Of a stretch of 64,000 bases of DNA, positions 1 through 10,826 are shown piece by piece. How positions within the stretch are numbered: the first letter of the stretch is position 1; each line of letters opens with the position of its first letter. Made by a program: the position numbers and the translations under genes. The notes beneath the pieces are model-generated. The model was not told where the DNA came from. It saw nothing but the letters and a program-made list of their open reading frames with translations, and ran no database searches. The DNA comes from Xylogone sp. PMI_703 (Eukaryota; Ascomycota; Leotiomycetes), in NCBI GenBank assembly GCA_021399445.1, contig JAJTUQ010000004.1:1612001-1676000 (forward strand), read 5' to 3'.

Positions 1-685
1 TTAGCATTACAGTACTCCTAATCCTCTCATTCGTTTCAAAGCCACATAGTCGAGCCCACCACGACAAAGATTTTATGCTGTATTCATTTGGTTCAGACAA
101 AAGGTACCAGAGCTTAGATCATCGTTACGATGATCTATGGAATATACTTAAATTTGAGGAGAGCGGATTTCTTCAAGTAGCGAATGAGGAGACTGGCCAA
201 GCTGAACTGGGATCAATTACAATGTAGGTAGGATGGTTATACTAGCCAGTCGAAGTGCAAACAGGGCACACCTTCTAACTATGTAAATGGTATAGGTTTC
301 ATCAACTACATTGTCTTGCATCGATCCGCACTGCTCTTCAGAAGGCATATGACGGTACCCCACCAGGTTTAGATTTCCACGCGGACCGGCACTGGCCACA
401 TTGCCTAGACTACTTAGTACAGGTGAGTCGCTATTTATGGCTGCACGGACAGCTAAAGGGTATAAAGGCTACAAACTAAGTCATATCAATGGATAGACAT
501 CCCTGTGTTTAGCAGATCCCACAGTTGAGCATGGAATACGGGTTAATGGGTCTACCTTGATCTCTGGGACACATGACATCAGGGTATGCAAGAGGCGGGA
601 GCCGATCATTGATTTAGTCCATGAACATGGAACAGTAAGCAGCCGGAAAAATCTTCAGGATTTCATCGATATTGGTATTCTCTAG
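1..685 (+). CDS. UstYa/DUF3328 family oxidase-like protein, 5' partial
   Basis: Three exons can be read: up to 223, 296-422 and 497-685, ending in TAG at 683-685. The reading frame is already open at the left edge with a hydrophobic run (SITVLLILSFV), which fits the single N-terminal TM anchor of this family. Splicing 224-295 restores FHQLHC, and the next exon carries HWPHCLDYL. These are the paired HxxHC motifs that define UstYa/DUF3328 proteins. Exon 3 adds LADPTVEHG, also typical of the family. UstYa-type proteins are copper-dependent oxidases or cyclases in fungal RiPP pathways (ustiloxin, dikaritins) and act in other pathways too. The substrate is unknown here. The start lies outside the window. 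The neighbour at 1784 is a second member, which supports a cluster setting. Confidence 0.85.
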
Positions 686-1783
686 CTAGTGAAGGTGAGG
701 GTCAGATTCCAGAATACGGCTGGATGATTCAAATTCCATTAAACCGTTAGTTGCCCGAAGAAAAGAGCGTTTAGGGCTTGTTCCTCAGCGTTTTCTGTAA
801 ATCTTGGTTCAAGTTTTGATTACAAAATGATTGTCAGGGAAGTAGTGCTTCTAAACTATCATACAACTTCTGTGCTTGGTTCCAGTTCCACAGGAGTATA
901 TAATTTACTAGCCATTAGCAGTAAATACCAATAAGTAGATGTCATACTGCAACTTTTGCTTATTTTAACATCGAAACAACTTGCTTGTGAACATTAGAAA
1001 CGTAGACAGATTAGTGTTGAAAAATACCTCAAGAAATGCGGGGGCAATTGAGTATATGCCATTGCTCATCTATTATTCTAAAGGGAATCGTAGCTCCATG
1101 ATAATGTGTCTCTTAATGACCTCCACCGTACACTCTAACTTTATAGGGACGAGGTCAAGACTCCAAGAATTAGATAAGATATGCCGAGCTTCGCCGAGCT
1201 TCCCTAGCTCTCGGCGCTGCAAACTAGACGGGTCGTCTGGCTCAGTGGTGATGTCTATATGCCTTCTAGTATCGATTGGCTTACCGTATGAATTCACATT
1301 TAAAATCGTTAAACTAAGGAGTGGGCCACCCCCTGTTGTCAGCAGCCATCAATACAACTCTACGGAAGGCCTTGAGGAGATCCCATACGAGACAGATGAG
1401 CTAAAAGAGGTAGTATTGTAGAGAGAATTAGAGTTAGTTACCCACAATTAATTCAAGCACCTTGGTTCGGCTAAACTCTATAGATATACGATCAACCGAA
1501 TCTTACAGAGCTAATCACGGATTCGGCTAGGCTAACAATGTTTCATACGGTATAGTACTGGTGGAAGGCTGCGTCCATCAACTCTATTGTGGATAAGTGA
1601 TAGTAATGGAATTAGACATCTATGTTACTAAGGTACGTTTATAGTGTGGTATCTTAGGTGAGCTTAGCTCACCAAGTACAAATTTAAGAGTTACCTCCGA
1701 ACCATTACTCTTTCTCGCCTATTTTGATATTTTATATACTACAACTCCTATCAATAACCAATACATACCATAGTGGAGCCACT
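686..1783. other. intergenic, no supported gene
   Basis: This is the gap between the two UstYa-like genes. An open frame of 146 codons at 981-1421 matches nothing I recognise and has no signal peptide, repeats or Kex2-like processing pattern of a RiPP precursor. A short direct repeat GCCGAGCTT occurs twice near 1181-1201. The last few hundred bases should hold the promoter of the gene at 1784. Confidence 0.5.
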
Positions 1784-2951
1784 ATGAGTCCGAATCCTCT
1801 ATCAGAATACACAGAGCTTGAGAGGAGTGAGAGCGAAGAAGGAGAGGGGTTCCTGCCAGAACTGAAGTCCAATGCAGCATATAACAAAAGAGGTTGGCTT
1901 TCAATTCCATACGATCGAATCTGGGTCCTGTTAGTCATATCTAACGTTGCATGGACGCTCCTCTTCTTGGCTCTCTTTGCGGTGTTCAGAAGAGCTCATC
2001 CAGCAGGAACTTACGAATCCGGGTTTTCGACAGATATTGGTGGGTTTCTATTTGATTGGTGATATTTCTTGATAATGGCTCTACAGCTAACTAACTTGGA
2101 CAAAGCACAACCAGAAATTAATCTGGAACAGATACGTTTTACCGGCACCCCTCAATTTATTAAGGGCGATGATAAAGCTTATTTCTTACCTATTGATGAG
2201 GAAGCACTTTGGCCGGAGAACAAACGATACTTTGGGACCCCGGATCAGGAAATAGAAGATAACTGGGAAGCGTTAATCGGGAACCGATATTTCTCTATTT
2301 CCGAATCAGAAGCAAAGAAAGCTTGGGGGGAGAAGCATCGAGAATATGTGGACCAAATGGTTGGAGGCTATACGGCCGGGTTAGCCGGATTCCTGCGCTT
2401 GATTTCCTTGATTTCCTTTTACTGACAGTTCAGAAGTCTCGATCTGTTTCATACATTGCATTGCGTAGTAGGGAACCCTTTCCTGGAGCTTAGGATCAGA
2501 CACAATCTCTGGACGTTTCCAATTAATATTCAATTTAGGACATGATTCGTCGTACCTTGTATCCTGACTTCTACAATGTGAGCTCTCCCAATACTAGGGT
2601 GCATGCTGGTATGTTTCTTCTGCTATTTTGCCACAAACTGACGAGTTTCTGATGAATCCAGAGCATTGTCTAAACGTTATTCGCCAATCAATACAATGCT
2701 ACGGTAGTACTACACTGATACCCACGAAATATTTTGATGGGTTAGAGAGTAACTACATCGACTCGGATCAGCTCCATACGTGTCGGAGTTTCCGAACTTT
2801 ACGAAACTGGGTCAATATGAGGCAGAAAGGTGGGTTACTATATGTTGATCGCGACAAGAGTGTTGTTGACCCTGTCATACACGAAAAAATCATGGAATTG
2901 GGTGAAAACCATTTGAGTGCGGAGATATTCCATTTGATTCCTCACACCTAA
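1784..2951 (+). CDS. UstYa/DUF3328 family oxidase-like protein
   Basis: The five-exon model is 1784-2039, 2106-2379, 2437-2467, 2539-2608 and 2662-2951, which gives about 306 aa. All junctions are in phase with GT-AG ends; the last intron has GTATGT and a CTGAC branch site. The protein has an acidic cytosolic N terminus, one TM segment (about residues 46-68), then FSTDI and IRFTGTP, the usual UstYa core. Splicing restores LFHTLHCV and HAEHCL, the two HxxHC motifs that are proposed to bind metal, followed by HTCRSF. The C-terminal tail after HTCR is about 45 residues longer than I would expect, so the true end may involve another intron near 2830. The role is probably oxidation or cyclisation in secondary metabolism; the substrate is unknown. 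It lies in tandem with the partial homologue upstream. Confidence 0.88.
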
Positions 2952-3624
2952 TGAATTTGGTCAAATCTATTCGGTGCTATTATGGGCGAGGCGCTGGCTT
3001 GTGGATAATAAGTGCTACTATTTTCTGCCACCTGGCAGTCTCTGGGAACAACAGAGAACCCGGCTGGCTCTTTGTTTCCCTAACTTGTACGACCCAGCTT
3101 GGATGTTACGGATAAAATTTGAAGTCACCAAAAATGGTAGTTGCTGAGTGGATGAGGGAATGTGCTTAGTTGCAATAATATTACTGTACAATCCGCTTTA
3201 AATACTCCCAACTCCAGGGATAAAAACCGAGATTATGAACAAAGCTCACAAGATTTGATCAGGCCCCTATATACAATTATTATTGGTCTGATTCATGAGA
3301 ATTCCCCACAAATCTGGCATCGAGAGAATCGGAGGGCCCGACCTGCTCGGACATTCCCAGTAGTTTTTACAAGGTCACCGAGGCCTCATGTAAGCACTGT
3401 TTTCTTATTTGTAACGGGGCGATCAGAAGGGGAAGACATTCATTAATGGATAATGAAGTTATCGCGGGCTCTAAGTCGAGGACATGAGCAGAAATACCCC
3501 GGCGCTCCTAGCTAACCTACTGTAGTAACTCATGTTCATCGTAGTCAATCTAAGCTCCCGGGTATTCCGTTATATGGTATGCTTACCGAATTAGTGCTTT
3601 CTAGTGCTGACAATTTGCACTGCG

Positions 3625-3716
3625 TAGCGTTACATTATCTCTTAGCTCGACTACGAGAGACGTGGGTTACTACGGTAGTCCCGGCGAGCTAGATGGTATA
3701 CGAATATGTAACGCTA
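3625..3716. repeat. foldback (inverted-repeat) element
   Basis: The ends are an exact 11 bp inverted repeat, TAGCGTTACAT at 3625-3635 and ATGTAACGCTA at 3706-3716. Inside them a second pair matches, TAGCTCG near 3643 and CGAGCTA near 3685, with ACTAC and GTAGT closer to the loop. The whole could fold as an interrupted hairpin. No target-site duplication is obvious, so a MITE is only one possibility. Confidence 0.55.
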
Positions 3717-5079
3717 GGCTTTTCATCTTCGAGGCTTTATATCAGGCTGCGGCTCTTTAGCATGGTTTGAGCTGGATCTGACCGTCAGATTCTCATTTAA
3801 AATAAAGGCTGTCGTTATCTCTATCTATTTTAGAAGGTATAATAAAGTAACGCGAATACTGTGTATCTCCCCAGTTATCTTCTACGATAACTCTAGTTAA
3901 TCTCATTGATACTGCGGCGAAGGGTGAGACTTTGGGATGCTGGCAAGGGCTCCAGATTGCCAAGATTGCCAATATAGCAAATGCTACCAAGCAGCTAAAT
4001 CAGATTACGGTACGGACGACGAATTCTTACCGTCGCGCTAGTAAGAAGCTTTGGAATCAAGCATTGTCGCCACTCCAGTCTTCACGCGATGTCAGCTCTT
4101 ACTATACCAAGTTTGGCAAATGTACTCTCTCCGAGGTAAGCCAGGATGCTAAGTCTTCCTAACCACATGGCTCCAGCTACCGTACGCTAATTCAACAACT
4201 CTTCTGTCGTTGATTAGAGCCTTTTAGTCACTGGGGCTAACTAATTGGTAAACTGTGTAGTCACAGCTTTAAGTTAACCTATCTCGTCGAATTATGATTC
4301 TGCCAAGGGAAGTCAGCTCTCGAGCTAGACGGGTTCACCATGGAAAAGAATAGCGACTATACGACCATCCTTCTAGATTCCCGGTATATGGCATTAGGGC
4401 TGAGTGACCTTCTCTAGCAGAATTTCTACTCTCGCTGCTACTAGTTAGAATTCTATCAAAAGGTGCTGGGTCAGAGCTTAGCCCCCCAGTTTCCTCCTAA
4501 CTTAACTAACCGACCACGTCGGCGTAGAATAAGCCATGAGGCTGATCCCCAAGGCCTATTACTATTACCCCCCCCCCACCATAATACTTGTCACCCACAA
4601 GGGCAAAACTGGAGAATATTGCAACCTCAGCACGGGCTCCGCGTAAGATTTGGACAAGGCACGCAAGGACCTTATAATCCGAATTGGGTAATTCTGATGA
4701 TTTTTCTGACCTCGTATACGGGGGTTCGAGCAAATGAGAGTGTCAGACCAGGGGCCTGTGGATTAGGTGACTAGTATTATGGGGGGGTAGTAAAAGAAGT
4801 TAAAACTTGAACCTTTTGTTAGTCATACTCTATAATCCTCATTGGCGCCCGTAGAGAACGCTTAGGGCTATATTACAGAGCTTCCCACACTAATATTCCA
4901 CGATCCCATCAAGTGGTGAAGGAATCGACGGTAAGATAATCAAAAACAAAGGAAATGGAAATGGAATACTAATAATTGTATAATCTGAATCATCCGCAAC
5001 TCTCTCGTGCAGTCTACTCTCTCCCTGTACAGTCTACTCTGGTTCTTGTGTTGCTGGCCATGGCTCCCGTGGTCCATCA

Positions 5080-5400
5080 TGTTGGTTGTTCTTACTCTCA
5101 TTGATTGGTTATATTTATTCTGCGGTTATAAAAGTTTTGCACATCTCTGACCAGAAATGTCAGAACTGTTCGAGGATCCCTATGGCTAGTATGAATTCAA
5201 CCACTCTCTTTGTATATTCTCTGTTCGATAGAACTGTCTTCATCCTTGTCCATAGGCTTAGTAAGTATATCTATTAGAGCTTTCTATACTTTGAACATTC
5301 TTCTATGATATGTTATACGGTTTGGTTAGCCATTCCATATTCATATCCAGCTTGCTCTGCTCCTTGATTGCGTGTAGATATCCTTTTAAGCTTATCCTGT
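5080..5400 (-). mobile_element. possible decayed LINE (Tad1-like) 3' end
   Basis: The reverse strand near 5300-5400 translates in pieces to GYEYGMANQTV and HIIEECSKY, separated by a stop. Further on it reads DPRTVLTFLVRDVQNFY. This order resembles the Cys/His-containing end of Tad1-like LINE ORF2 proteins (a motif like 'ETVxHxLxEC' followed by 'DP...FL..T....F'). Stops and frame changes break it, so it would be a dead relic. The match is from memory of the pattern only. Confidence 0.3.
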
Positions 5401-5404
5401 TAAA

Positions 5405-5640
5405 CTAGAACTATGAAGTTAATCATAAAAAGTTATTATAACATAAATAAGATTATTAATTAAAAGTTAAAAAAGGTTTCATTAAATATTATTGAAAATA
5501 TAATAATAAAGATAATATTAAAAATAAAAGATTTAAAGAATATTAAAATATAAAAAAGTAAAACTTTATTTATTGTTATAAACCACCCGAAATCTAATAG
5601 TAGAACTGTACATTCCGGACCGGAAACAGACTTGTAATAG
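5405..5640. repeat. AT-rich island
   Basis: About 230 bases consist almost entirely of A and T, with many short A/T runs and no coding potential. It adjoins the possible LINE relic. Such islands arise in fungi from RIP on repeats, or can be simple low-complexity spacer. Confidence 0.6.
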
Positions 5641-5683
5641 TTTTTTTAAATCAAGATCGATTTTATGTTTCTACGTAAATTAT

Positions 5684-7570
5684 TTAAGTGGTGTATACGA
5701 ATGTATATTTCTTGTCGCCGAGTCTGGTTGTGTTGTGATTCTCATCTTCAATTTCCTCAAGAGACATGGTGGTGAGTTTCCTAGCCCTCCACTTATTGGC
5801 CCGAAGAAGAAGTAAACGATAAGACAGGTAGCCAAACCAGGAAATAATGACACACCCCAACGAAACATAGAAAGGGATCTGGTAACGAGGAGCGAAGCTG
5901 GACCGGAAGAGTTCCTTAAGTCCACATGTCAGTCAATTTACTAAAACCGGTATTATGTGAAATACTTACCGAAGCCGGGACACCAGCAAGATTACCCCAA
6001 CCTTGAATAGCAATCATCACAGCACGAGCTCCAGGGCGAGGGGTGTTGTTCAACAATGACGAAGCAACAAGAGGTGTAGTGGCGTAGTTTCCAATGTTCA
6101 TAATGCAAAGTGCAGCATAACGTGCTTTGGGTGAAGTGAGTTGAGATGCAAGAATGAGGCCAAGAATTACGATGAGAAGTGCTACTAGAATATGAATAGT
6201 ACGCTCCCGGAAGTGGTCAGACGAGAAAGCGAAGCTGGATTTTGTTAATAACGGCAGAAGAGACCTAAAAGATTCTATACTTACATGTACAATCCAGCAG
6301 CACCAATAACATAGATGGGCACAGCGAACAAGTTAGCGTGGTAGGAGGCGTAACCAAGTTGCTGCACAATAAGGGGGAGGAAAACGGAGAACGCTTGGCC
6401 TTGGAGACCAGCAAAAATGTTGGAAGGAACAATAACCCCTATCGATATTAATACTTATCTCTATCGAAATTAAAAAGAAGGGCCTACAAAGTTTCCAGTC
6501 CTTAATAGCCTCAATGATATCGGTCCTGTTGATACCTGGGGCTGCTTGGTTTGCATCACCACTGTCTCGTAGCATTCTCTCTGCAGCCCAGTCTTTTTCT
6601 TCTTGGGACAAAAACCAAGCTTTGCAACCTTCACGAGGAAGGTAGAAAAAGGCAAAGAGAGAGAGAGCCATGGTAATGGCACCTTCAATGATGAAAAGGT
6701 ATTGCCATGAGTGAAGCTTGGTATTCTTCAACTGGAGGATACCATACGCGATGAGTCCAGAGAATGCGCCAGCGATGTTGTAAGAGCCCTGAACACATTA
6801 GAATGAACGGAACCTATTCCAACGCTCGATCTAAACTTACATAGAAAAGGGCAATTCTCAGAGCTAGAGAGAATCTTGTGTAACAAGTACTGAGGAAGAA
6901 AACTGCCATAGGATAGAAACCAGCCTCAAACACCCCAATGAGTAATCGAAAAGCGTAGAACATTCCATCATTGTGAACGTAGGCGTGGGCAATGGTAAAA
7001 ATACCCCAGCAAAACATACAGATAGGGAGCCATCGGGTCACACCAACTGCTTTGCCAATGGTAGCTGAGATGGGCTGGAATGGCACGACTGGAGATGTTA
7101 GCAATATCCAATTTACGGTTGATATATAAAGAACGATCCGTAGTCCGTTCCAGTAAATGGGAAAATGACCCGATCTACTCACATGTAGAAAAGAAAAGAC
7201 TAGAGGCATTGTTGACGGCATTTTTGGACAGGTGAGCGTCTTTGAGAAAGGTGACCGTCGCAGCATTACCGACATTTCCTCGGTCCATACCGTTGAACAA
7301 GTACAAGATGACCAAGACTGGCAGCATAAGAAAGTCCATCTTCAAGTTGACACGACGGTTCTGTAAAAGAAAATGATATCAGCAAATGTGAGTAAATTAA
7401 ATCCTCAATCGCTATCATCGTACCAGTTTTGCCTCTTCAGGGGTCATCTGCAGACCGTCCACGGGAATCAGGGCGACATCTCTAATGGTGAGAGGTGGTT
7501 TGATGGCCTCAATGTCATGGCCACTATGCTCCACGAATTCGACGTCATCTTTCCTCTCGGTATCCATCAT
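5684..7570 (-). CDS. MFS transporter, allantoate permease (Dal5-like) family
   Basis: This is a multi-exon gene. Translation starts at the ATG whose complement is 7568-7570 (MMDTERKDDVEF) and ends at TAA (complement of 5684-5686) after FVYTT. Clear introns include 7361-7423 and about 7089-7182; others lie near 6785-6840, 6430-6485, 6240-6285 and 5915-5970. Joined exons give the MFS order: FNGMDRGNVGNAA after TM1, GVTRWLPICMFCWG, FRLLIGVFEAGFYP, then QYLFIIEGAITM and the C-terminal half with NNTPRPGARAVMIA. This pattern is that of the anion:cation symporter group that includes Dal5 and takes up small organic anions. The substrate is not predictable. It lies next to a 2OG oxygenase gene, transcribed away from it. 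Confidence 0.88.
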
Positions 7571-8939
7571 GGTGAATTGAACTGCGTAGAAAGAAAGTAG
7601 GTAACACAAGGAAACCCAAAAGATAAGGGTAAAAAACGACAGACCGGGGTTTGTTATAGAATCGTAATGGACGGTGTGAACGACCGAACGGTTTGCCGAA
7701 ATTGGAATGGTAAGATAATGAGGTCCGAAGACTACCCCAAACCCCAAGCCCCAATCGTGATATATCCCCAAGAACATACCGGTACCTCCGGATCACTGGT
7801 GGCGCATGATTTATCCGGAGGCCTGAGCGGGGGCCAAAACATCGATAGAGTGGGTTAGGAGTAGTATCTCGCTCGACATGAGCGAAAGAAAGAATAGGTA
7901 CAAAGACATTTCCTGGGATATATTTGTCTGAATTTTAAGTTAAAATGAATAACTGTTGTTAAACTTAGATTGTACGATGTGTAATGTTGACTGTTATTAT
8001 GATTATACTATGTCTAAAACCAGAAAGTCATTGTATGTAAAATCTATTAAGACCAACTCTATCAGTAAGTGGGAAGGACTTATTAGTTGCAGCCTGTCGG
8101 CCTAGGCTCCCGAGACGAGGCATCAACACCGCCACAGTGGACCGGACTACACAGCGGGATGCAAAAAGTGTGGGATGCAAAAGTCTGAATACTGTCCGTG
8201 CCCTAAAGCCTTCTGATTGGTTATAATACTGCTTATATGAATCTAATTGGATTGAGGATCAGATAAAAGTGGATAGGGCAATTCTGCATCCCACTGTATT
8301 GTCCAGGCACGGGATCTTCTCCGCACAACTAGGCCAGCACGTGGCTGGCGGCTCCATGCCGGAAACGATATCCCGACCGTGGCCGGGCACGTTCCGGGGT
8401 TTATGCGGGGTAGTGCGGGACGGGCGAGACTCTCACGTGACTCTATGGAAGGTCATGAAGGATCCAAGCATCAAGGAAGCCACTCTTGTATGGCGGAAAA
8501 TCATTCTTGGGTGAGTTTCAGGCTGCAAGAGTAGATTTAGATCGTCGACGGCGTCAAGCCATCGGGCTGGCTCCGAGGTCATTTCTTAGCAGCCACACGG
8601 TTGTCAATATACGGTATGCCGGTCGGCTCACGTTCTTGTAGGTGTTCATTTCGATGCATCGGCCAGAAGTTGGAGAGATGAGACAAACGTCCAATAATAG
8701 ATTCAGTTGCATCCCATCGACTGTATAGACGAACCTCTTGAGGCTATGTTCTCCTCGGATAAATGCTGGTTCACGCATAACCAACCCTAGATTGCGTTCC
8801 TGCGTTCGTCCAACTCGGCCAGTAGAATACCGGCATCGACGTCTTGGGCAGTGGGCACGTATGCTTAAAAGTCTGTTTCATTCAGTGGCAACGTCCCTTT
8901 TATCGTGAATCTTCCAAAGAACCCTCTTCGATTCACACG
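7571..8939. other. divergent promoter region, no supported gene
   Basis: This 1.37 kb gap separates the start of the Dal5-like transporter (-) from the start of the 2OG oxygenase (+). It holds one copy of a short dispersed repeat (8094-8140) and GC-rich stretches with several CGG triplets near 8360-8430 that could bind Zn(II)2Cys6 regulators. Open frames within it look spurious. Confidence 0.5.
8094..8140. repeat. short dispersed repeat, copy A
   Basis: The segment starting CTGTCGGCCTAGGCTC and running through GAGGCATCAACA to CAGTGG resembles 37187-37234. Over the first 40 or so bases most differences are transitions; one is a transversion. Confidence 0.5.
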
Positions 8940-10170
8940 ATGGCTGCGCAACAGTACAAATCTCTCACCCCCGAGGAAGCTGATCACTTTCTGACCCATG
9001 GGTGGATCAAGGTGGAGAATGCGATCGAGCCTCAGTACATTGAGCGTTTCATGAAGGACTTTTGGGTCCGTCTCGACTATGACGAACACGACAAGTCGAC
9101 TTGGAAGGAGGAGTACGTCTCGTTAACGCGCCACCGTGAGGTGCGAATGGAGGAATTTTGCCCAAAAGCATGGGGCAAGATTATCGATATTGTCGGTGGT
9201 GAGGACCGTCTCGACCCGGTCCGCGAACGCTACGCTGGCGATGCGTTCATTATCAACTTTGGGACCGAGCAGCGCGTCAAGGAGACTCCTATCGCACCCC
9301 AGGACAAGACGACTTGGCACATTGATGATGATTGGTACCGACTCTTCTTAGATTCTACCGGCAACGCCTTAACCGTGATTCACTGTTATACCGACATTCT
9401 TGGAGACAATGGCGGCGGAACAACACTCTGTGAGGATGGCATCAAAGGTGAGTCTATTGGAATCGATATGGATTATCATATCATACGCAAGTAGTGGACA
9501 TATCCCATCTCTCTAGGCTTGAACTTCACTCTGATTTGTTCCAACAACGCAATACCAATGCTAATATCCCAGGCGTCGTTCAAAGACTGTATGACCACCC
9601 CGAGGGTTTCGACCCACCAATCGACCACATGGGCAAACACTGCCAAAACTGCAAAGAATTTGTCACCATGGAGGCGAAGAAGGGCGACATTATCATAATG
9701 CACGGTTTGCTGCCGCACACCGCCAGTCATAATCATCGCCATTACGCCCGAGTTATTGCCAATCCCCATGTTTCGCTGCATTCACCACATAATCTGAATC
9801 GTCCTGATGGCAACTATGTGAGTTCGCCGTTTCTTGTTTTGATCTATCAAAAGTTGACTCTGTATTTTAGAGTCTCGTAGAACAGGTCATTCTCCGAAAT
9901 CTCGGTCGTGACTCGGTTCCCGAATTCAAACCCACGCGCGAGCGCATGTTCTGGCACCCACGTAATGCAGGTTTCAAGCTGGCGAAGATCCCAGGGGAGT
10001 TGGAGAGGATGATAGCTGATGCTAAGGCGAAAGGCCTTGGTGCCGATTCTGTTGACAGTGTCTGGCTAAGAGGTGGAGAGGAACTCAAAGCAATGCAGCA
10101 CCGAAATGGCTTTGATAAACCAGTCAACGACAATGTTGGTTTGTTGATGAAGCAGCATGGCCTGGTGTAG
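8940..10170 (+). CDS. phytanoyl-CoA dioxygenase (PhyH)-family Fe(II)/2OG oxygenase
   Basis: Three exons (8940-9447, 9573-9817, 9871-10170) give 350 aa; the introns are 125 and 53 bp and phases agree. I chose the ATG at 8940 because it begins the conserved N terminus (SLTPEEADHFLTHGWIKV); an in-frame upstream Met at 8844 adds nothing family-like. The iron facial triad is visible as H127-x-D129 (TTWHIDDDW) and H218 (LLPHTAS), with R229 as the probable 2-oxoglutarate anchor. Enzymes of this family hydroxylate or otherwise oxidise small molecules using 2OG and O2; the substrate is unknown. A paralogue lies at 13591, with a sugar-type transporter between them and a Dal5-like transporter upstream. 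Confidence 0.9.
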
Positions 10171-10826
10171 TCCCTTGTAGACGAGCATGTGTAATCTTTT
10201 CCAGAGCTATTATTAATTTTCAGCAATTAAGAGTGGATTAACTAGATGTTGACACATCTGCAAAGAAATCCTGTTCTAATTGTTGTCTTACCAACAATCT
10301 GTTAGAAAATCAGCTATATTGTTTCGTACTCCACATAATAATGAGTGTGTAACATATTCCACTACTATCTAGATCACATTTTCTGTTATGTTCTTGTTTA
10401 TTTATTATTTTACATAAAGGTGAATGTCTACTATATTCTAAAAACGTAACAAGGAATTACACCCTTGTAAACTACTTTTTGGCCGGGGAACAGTTAAGCC
10501 AGCAATTAGCTAAGGACACGCAGAAATATTGGAAAGTACGGTTGACCACGCGTGGATACTGGCAGGTAGCCGTCAGCATCGCCGTCCGCATAGGACAAGG
10601 TCAGCTGGACATGGGAGACTGAAGAAGAGATGGTTGCGAGTAGCAAGTTAGCCAGGCATATAACCACAACGTAGAAATTCGAGCTTTGGATCGACTTGAG
10701 CATCCAAATGTAGCTGCAACAGAAGTCTCGATAAGGCTATCGTTATATTGACTACACATATACTCATCAAGCAGATTTATAAGATATCGGCTCAGCCACC
10801 AGAAAGTTTATAACCGCTCACAATAA
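10171..10826. other. convergent 3' spacer, no supported gene
   Basis: This gap separates the 3' ends of the 2OG oxygenase (+) and the sugar-type MFS gene (-). I see only short frames without known domains and AT-rich sequence that fits 3' untranslated regions. Confidence 0.5.

Larger units (their letters stand above)
2952..5683. other. gene-free stretch with decayed repeats
   Basis: No convincing gene is visible; open frames here are short and lack recognisable domains. The stretch contains a roughly 92 bp foldback structure (3625-3716), poly-C tracts near 4570 and 4780, a possible LINE-type relic on the minus strand (about 5080-5400) and an extremely AT-rich island (5405-5640). It looks like an old repeat graveyard between two gene groups. 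Confidence 0.6.

Noticed and set aside
981..1421. 146-codon + strand frame between the UstYa-like genes, considered as a RiPP precursor
   Set aside because: It has no signal peptide, no repeats and no regular KR/RR cleavage sites, and matches no family that I know.
3162..3446. 94-codon frame as a gene
   Set aside because: No domain and unbalanced composition; it lies in a decayed, gene-free stretch.
4726..4745. GGGTTCGAG-like word as a tRNA T-arm
   Set aside because: No matching acceptor stem, D-arm or anticodon arm could be built around it.
4463..4774. 103-codon frame crossing a poly-C tract
   Set aside because: The frame depends on low-complexity sequence and has no recognisable motif.
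8269..8514. 81-codon frame in the divergent promoter
   Set aside because: It is followed by nothing that splices into a domain, and its position suits a promoter.
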